Origin: RGIG2945 sp045540355
GTDB taxonomy: Bacteria > Bacillota > Clostridia > Oscillospirales > Acutalibacteraceae
Assembly (NCBI GenBank): GCA_045540355.1
Contig: JAZQHB010000046.1
Coordinates: 1 to 39,428 of the forward strand
Length of the DNA: 39,428 nt
Reading direction: 5' to 3'
In this document: positions 38,602-39,428 of the stretch, in pieces
How the letters are laid out: each line of letters starts with the position of its first letter
Numbering within the stretch: position 1 is the stretch's first letter
The notes under the pieces: model-generated
Told to the model about the DNA's origin: nothing
What the model saw: the letters and a program-made list of their open reading frames with translations, nothing else
Databases searched by the model: none
Position numbers and translations under genes: made by a program

Positions 38602-39428
38602 TTATCCAAGCATATCTGCTACAGAATATTCTTTCTCTGCACCATATACTGTCTGACCGTCGAGTGTTACTACGAACGGTTTAACAATGTAGCCCATGCT
38701 CTGAGCTGATGCAGGAATACCTGTAATTGTGTAAGTAAGGATATAGTTCATATCTTCATCGCCTGAAATCTGAGAAGCATTAAATACTCTGCCACCAGCA
38801 ACGATTGAAGTATAAACTGTCTTGGAGGTTACTCTTACTGATTTATTCGGGTTATCAGCGAGTGTGATAACGAAACCAACCTCTTTATACTTGAGTGTAT
38901 CGATTGTTGTGATGAATCTCAACTGATCGCCCTTACCGTTTGTCTGAGCCTTCAATGTTAAGAATCCGCTTTCTTCAGCTTCTTCAACACCATAGAGACC
39001 GTTGTTTTCAACGAGTTCGAAGCCGTCAGCTATAACTGCTTCATCAATAGCTGTGTTGAATGTACCGCCTGATACGAAGCCTGTTGCTGCTTCGTAATTT
39101 GTTGTTGCATAAGATGCGATTGCATCAGCGTTTGCTGATTCAAATGTACCACCTGTTACTGTTACATCAATATCACCGTAACCGCAAGTGTCGATAACAA
39201 GTGCATCACCTGTTGCGTTTGCACCGTTGCCGTTGTATTTGTAGTCTACTGCTTCGCCGTTAGCGATAAGTGTACCACCTGTGATAGCAACTGTACCCTG
39301 TTTTGCATAAACAGCTGTTGCACCTGTGATTGTACCGCCTGTGATTGTGAGCTTGCCGTTCTGCGGGAAGTATACTGCAACACCGTCATCTGTGATTGTA
39401 CCGCCTGTGATTGTGATATCACCTGCAT
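38602..39428 (-). CDS. Secreted beta-repeat surface protein, C-terminal part (N-terminus outside window)
   Basis: The open frame runs from the stop at 38602 to the window end, about 275 residues, so the start is beyond base 39428. The visible N-terminal half is tandem units of about 20 residues with ITGGT cores (DITITGGTITDDGVAVYF, KLTITGGTITGATAVYAK, TVAITGGTLIANGEAVDY, DVTVTGGTFESANADAIA), typical of a right-handed beta-helix or carbohydrate-binding surface protein. After about residue 155 a different globular domain follows (DQLRFITTIDTLKYKEVGFV ... YSVADMLG), without sortase or anchoring motif. A shorter start at 38955 (TTG) is an internal codon. Location outside the cell is inferred from the repeat type. 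Confidence 0.8.
   Translation of the reverse strand, partial: AGDITITGGTITDDGVAVYFPQNGKLTITGGTITGATAVYAKQGTVAITGGTLIANGEAVDYKYNGNGANATGDALVIDTCGYGDIDVTVTGGTFESANADAIASYATTNYEAATGFVSGGTFNTAIDEAVIADGFELVENNGLYGVEEAEESGFLTLKAQTNGKGDQLRFITTIDTLKYKEVGFVITLADNPNKSVRVTSKTVYTSIVAGGRVFNASQISGDEDMNYILTYTITGIPASAQSMGYIVKPFVVTLDGQTVYGAEKEYSVADMLG

Noticed and set aside
39246..39428. Separate 60-residue minus-strand protein
   Set aside because: It is an out-of-frame shadow of the repeat protein, whose own frame is open to the window edge; its Ser-Gln repeats mirror the DNA repeats.

Overview
The window looks like part of a low-GC Firmicutes chromosome, most likely a gut-type Clostridia (Oscillospirales/Ruminococcaceae-like). 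Supporting signs are strong AGGAGG ribosome sites, TTGACA/TATAAT promoters with frequent extended -10 (TGn), a T-box leader, rubrerythrin, MrnC, Obg, DUF5058- and DUF6273-type proteins, and indirect Asn-tRNA synthesis (AspRS + Gat). The genus cannot be named from sequence alone. Family names come from recognised motifs, not from searches.

Layout. (1) 1-1282: an IS3-family insertion sequence (left end outside the window) with a -1 frameshift site, ending 20 bp past the stop of a tyrosine-kinase gene. (2) 1303-7663, minus: an exopolysaccharide set (BY-kinase/chain-length protein, flippase, polymerase/ligase, GT2) continuous with a YitT membrane protein and Mini-RNase III. (3) 7664-7953: non-coding, with a degenerate 61-bp tandem repeat and the obg terminator. 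(4) 7954-15259, minus: a promoter-led array comprising an epimerase-dehydrogenase fusion, a second Gfo/Idh/MocA dehydrogenase, two tandem paralogous polytopic membrane proteins of unknown family, and obg. (5) 15403-17737, minus: rubrerythrin and a type II restriction-modification pair (C5 methyltransferase, endonuclease). (6) 17917-18105: tRNA-Asp and tRNA-Thr with a terminator, followed by a cluster of small hairpins. (7) 18297-20806, plus: two unknown proteins, a HAD phosphatase and a GNAT acetyltransferase. (8) 20859-27045, minus: secreted alkaline phosphatase and neutral-ceramidase-like protein; then a histidine phosphatase, a DUF6273-type protein and a DUF6056-like membrane protein. (9) 27205-30991, plus: PAP2 phosphatase, DUF5058 protein, partner membrane protein, membrane-anchored M20 peptidase. 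(10) 31037-36059, plus: consensus promoter, T-box, aspS fused to gatC, a GatA-like gene, gatB, terminator. (11) 36061-38098, minus: ClC channel and a type I phosphodiesterase-like protein. (12) 38151-38525: a compact type I toxin-antitoxin module. (13) 38602-39428: the C-terminal part of a secreted beta-repeat protein.

The most striking system is region 10. The AspRS is of nondiscriminating type (His31) and carries about 90 extra C-terminal residues that read as GatC. The next gene is a shortened GatA relative in which the catalytic Lys and nucleophile Ser have become Asp and Ala, and the Gly/Ser signature loop is lost. GatB is intact. The leader's predicted specifier is AAC (Asn). Together this suggests a covalently tethered Asn-transamidosome, regulated by uncharged tRNA-Asn, with a GatA that should not be able to release ammonia from glutamine. 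The second notable system is the previously unannotated 29-aa hydrophobic toxin with a convergent antisense RNA at 38194-38501.
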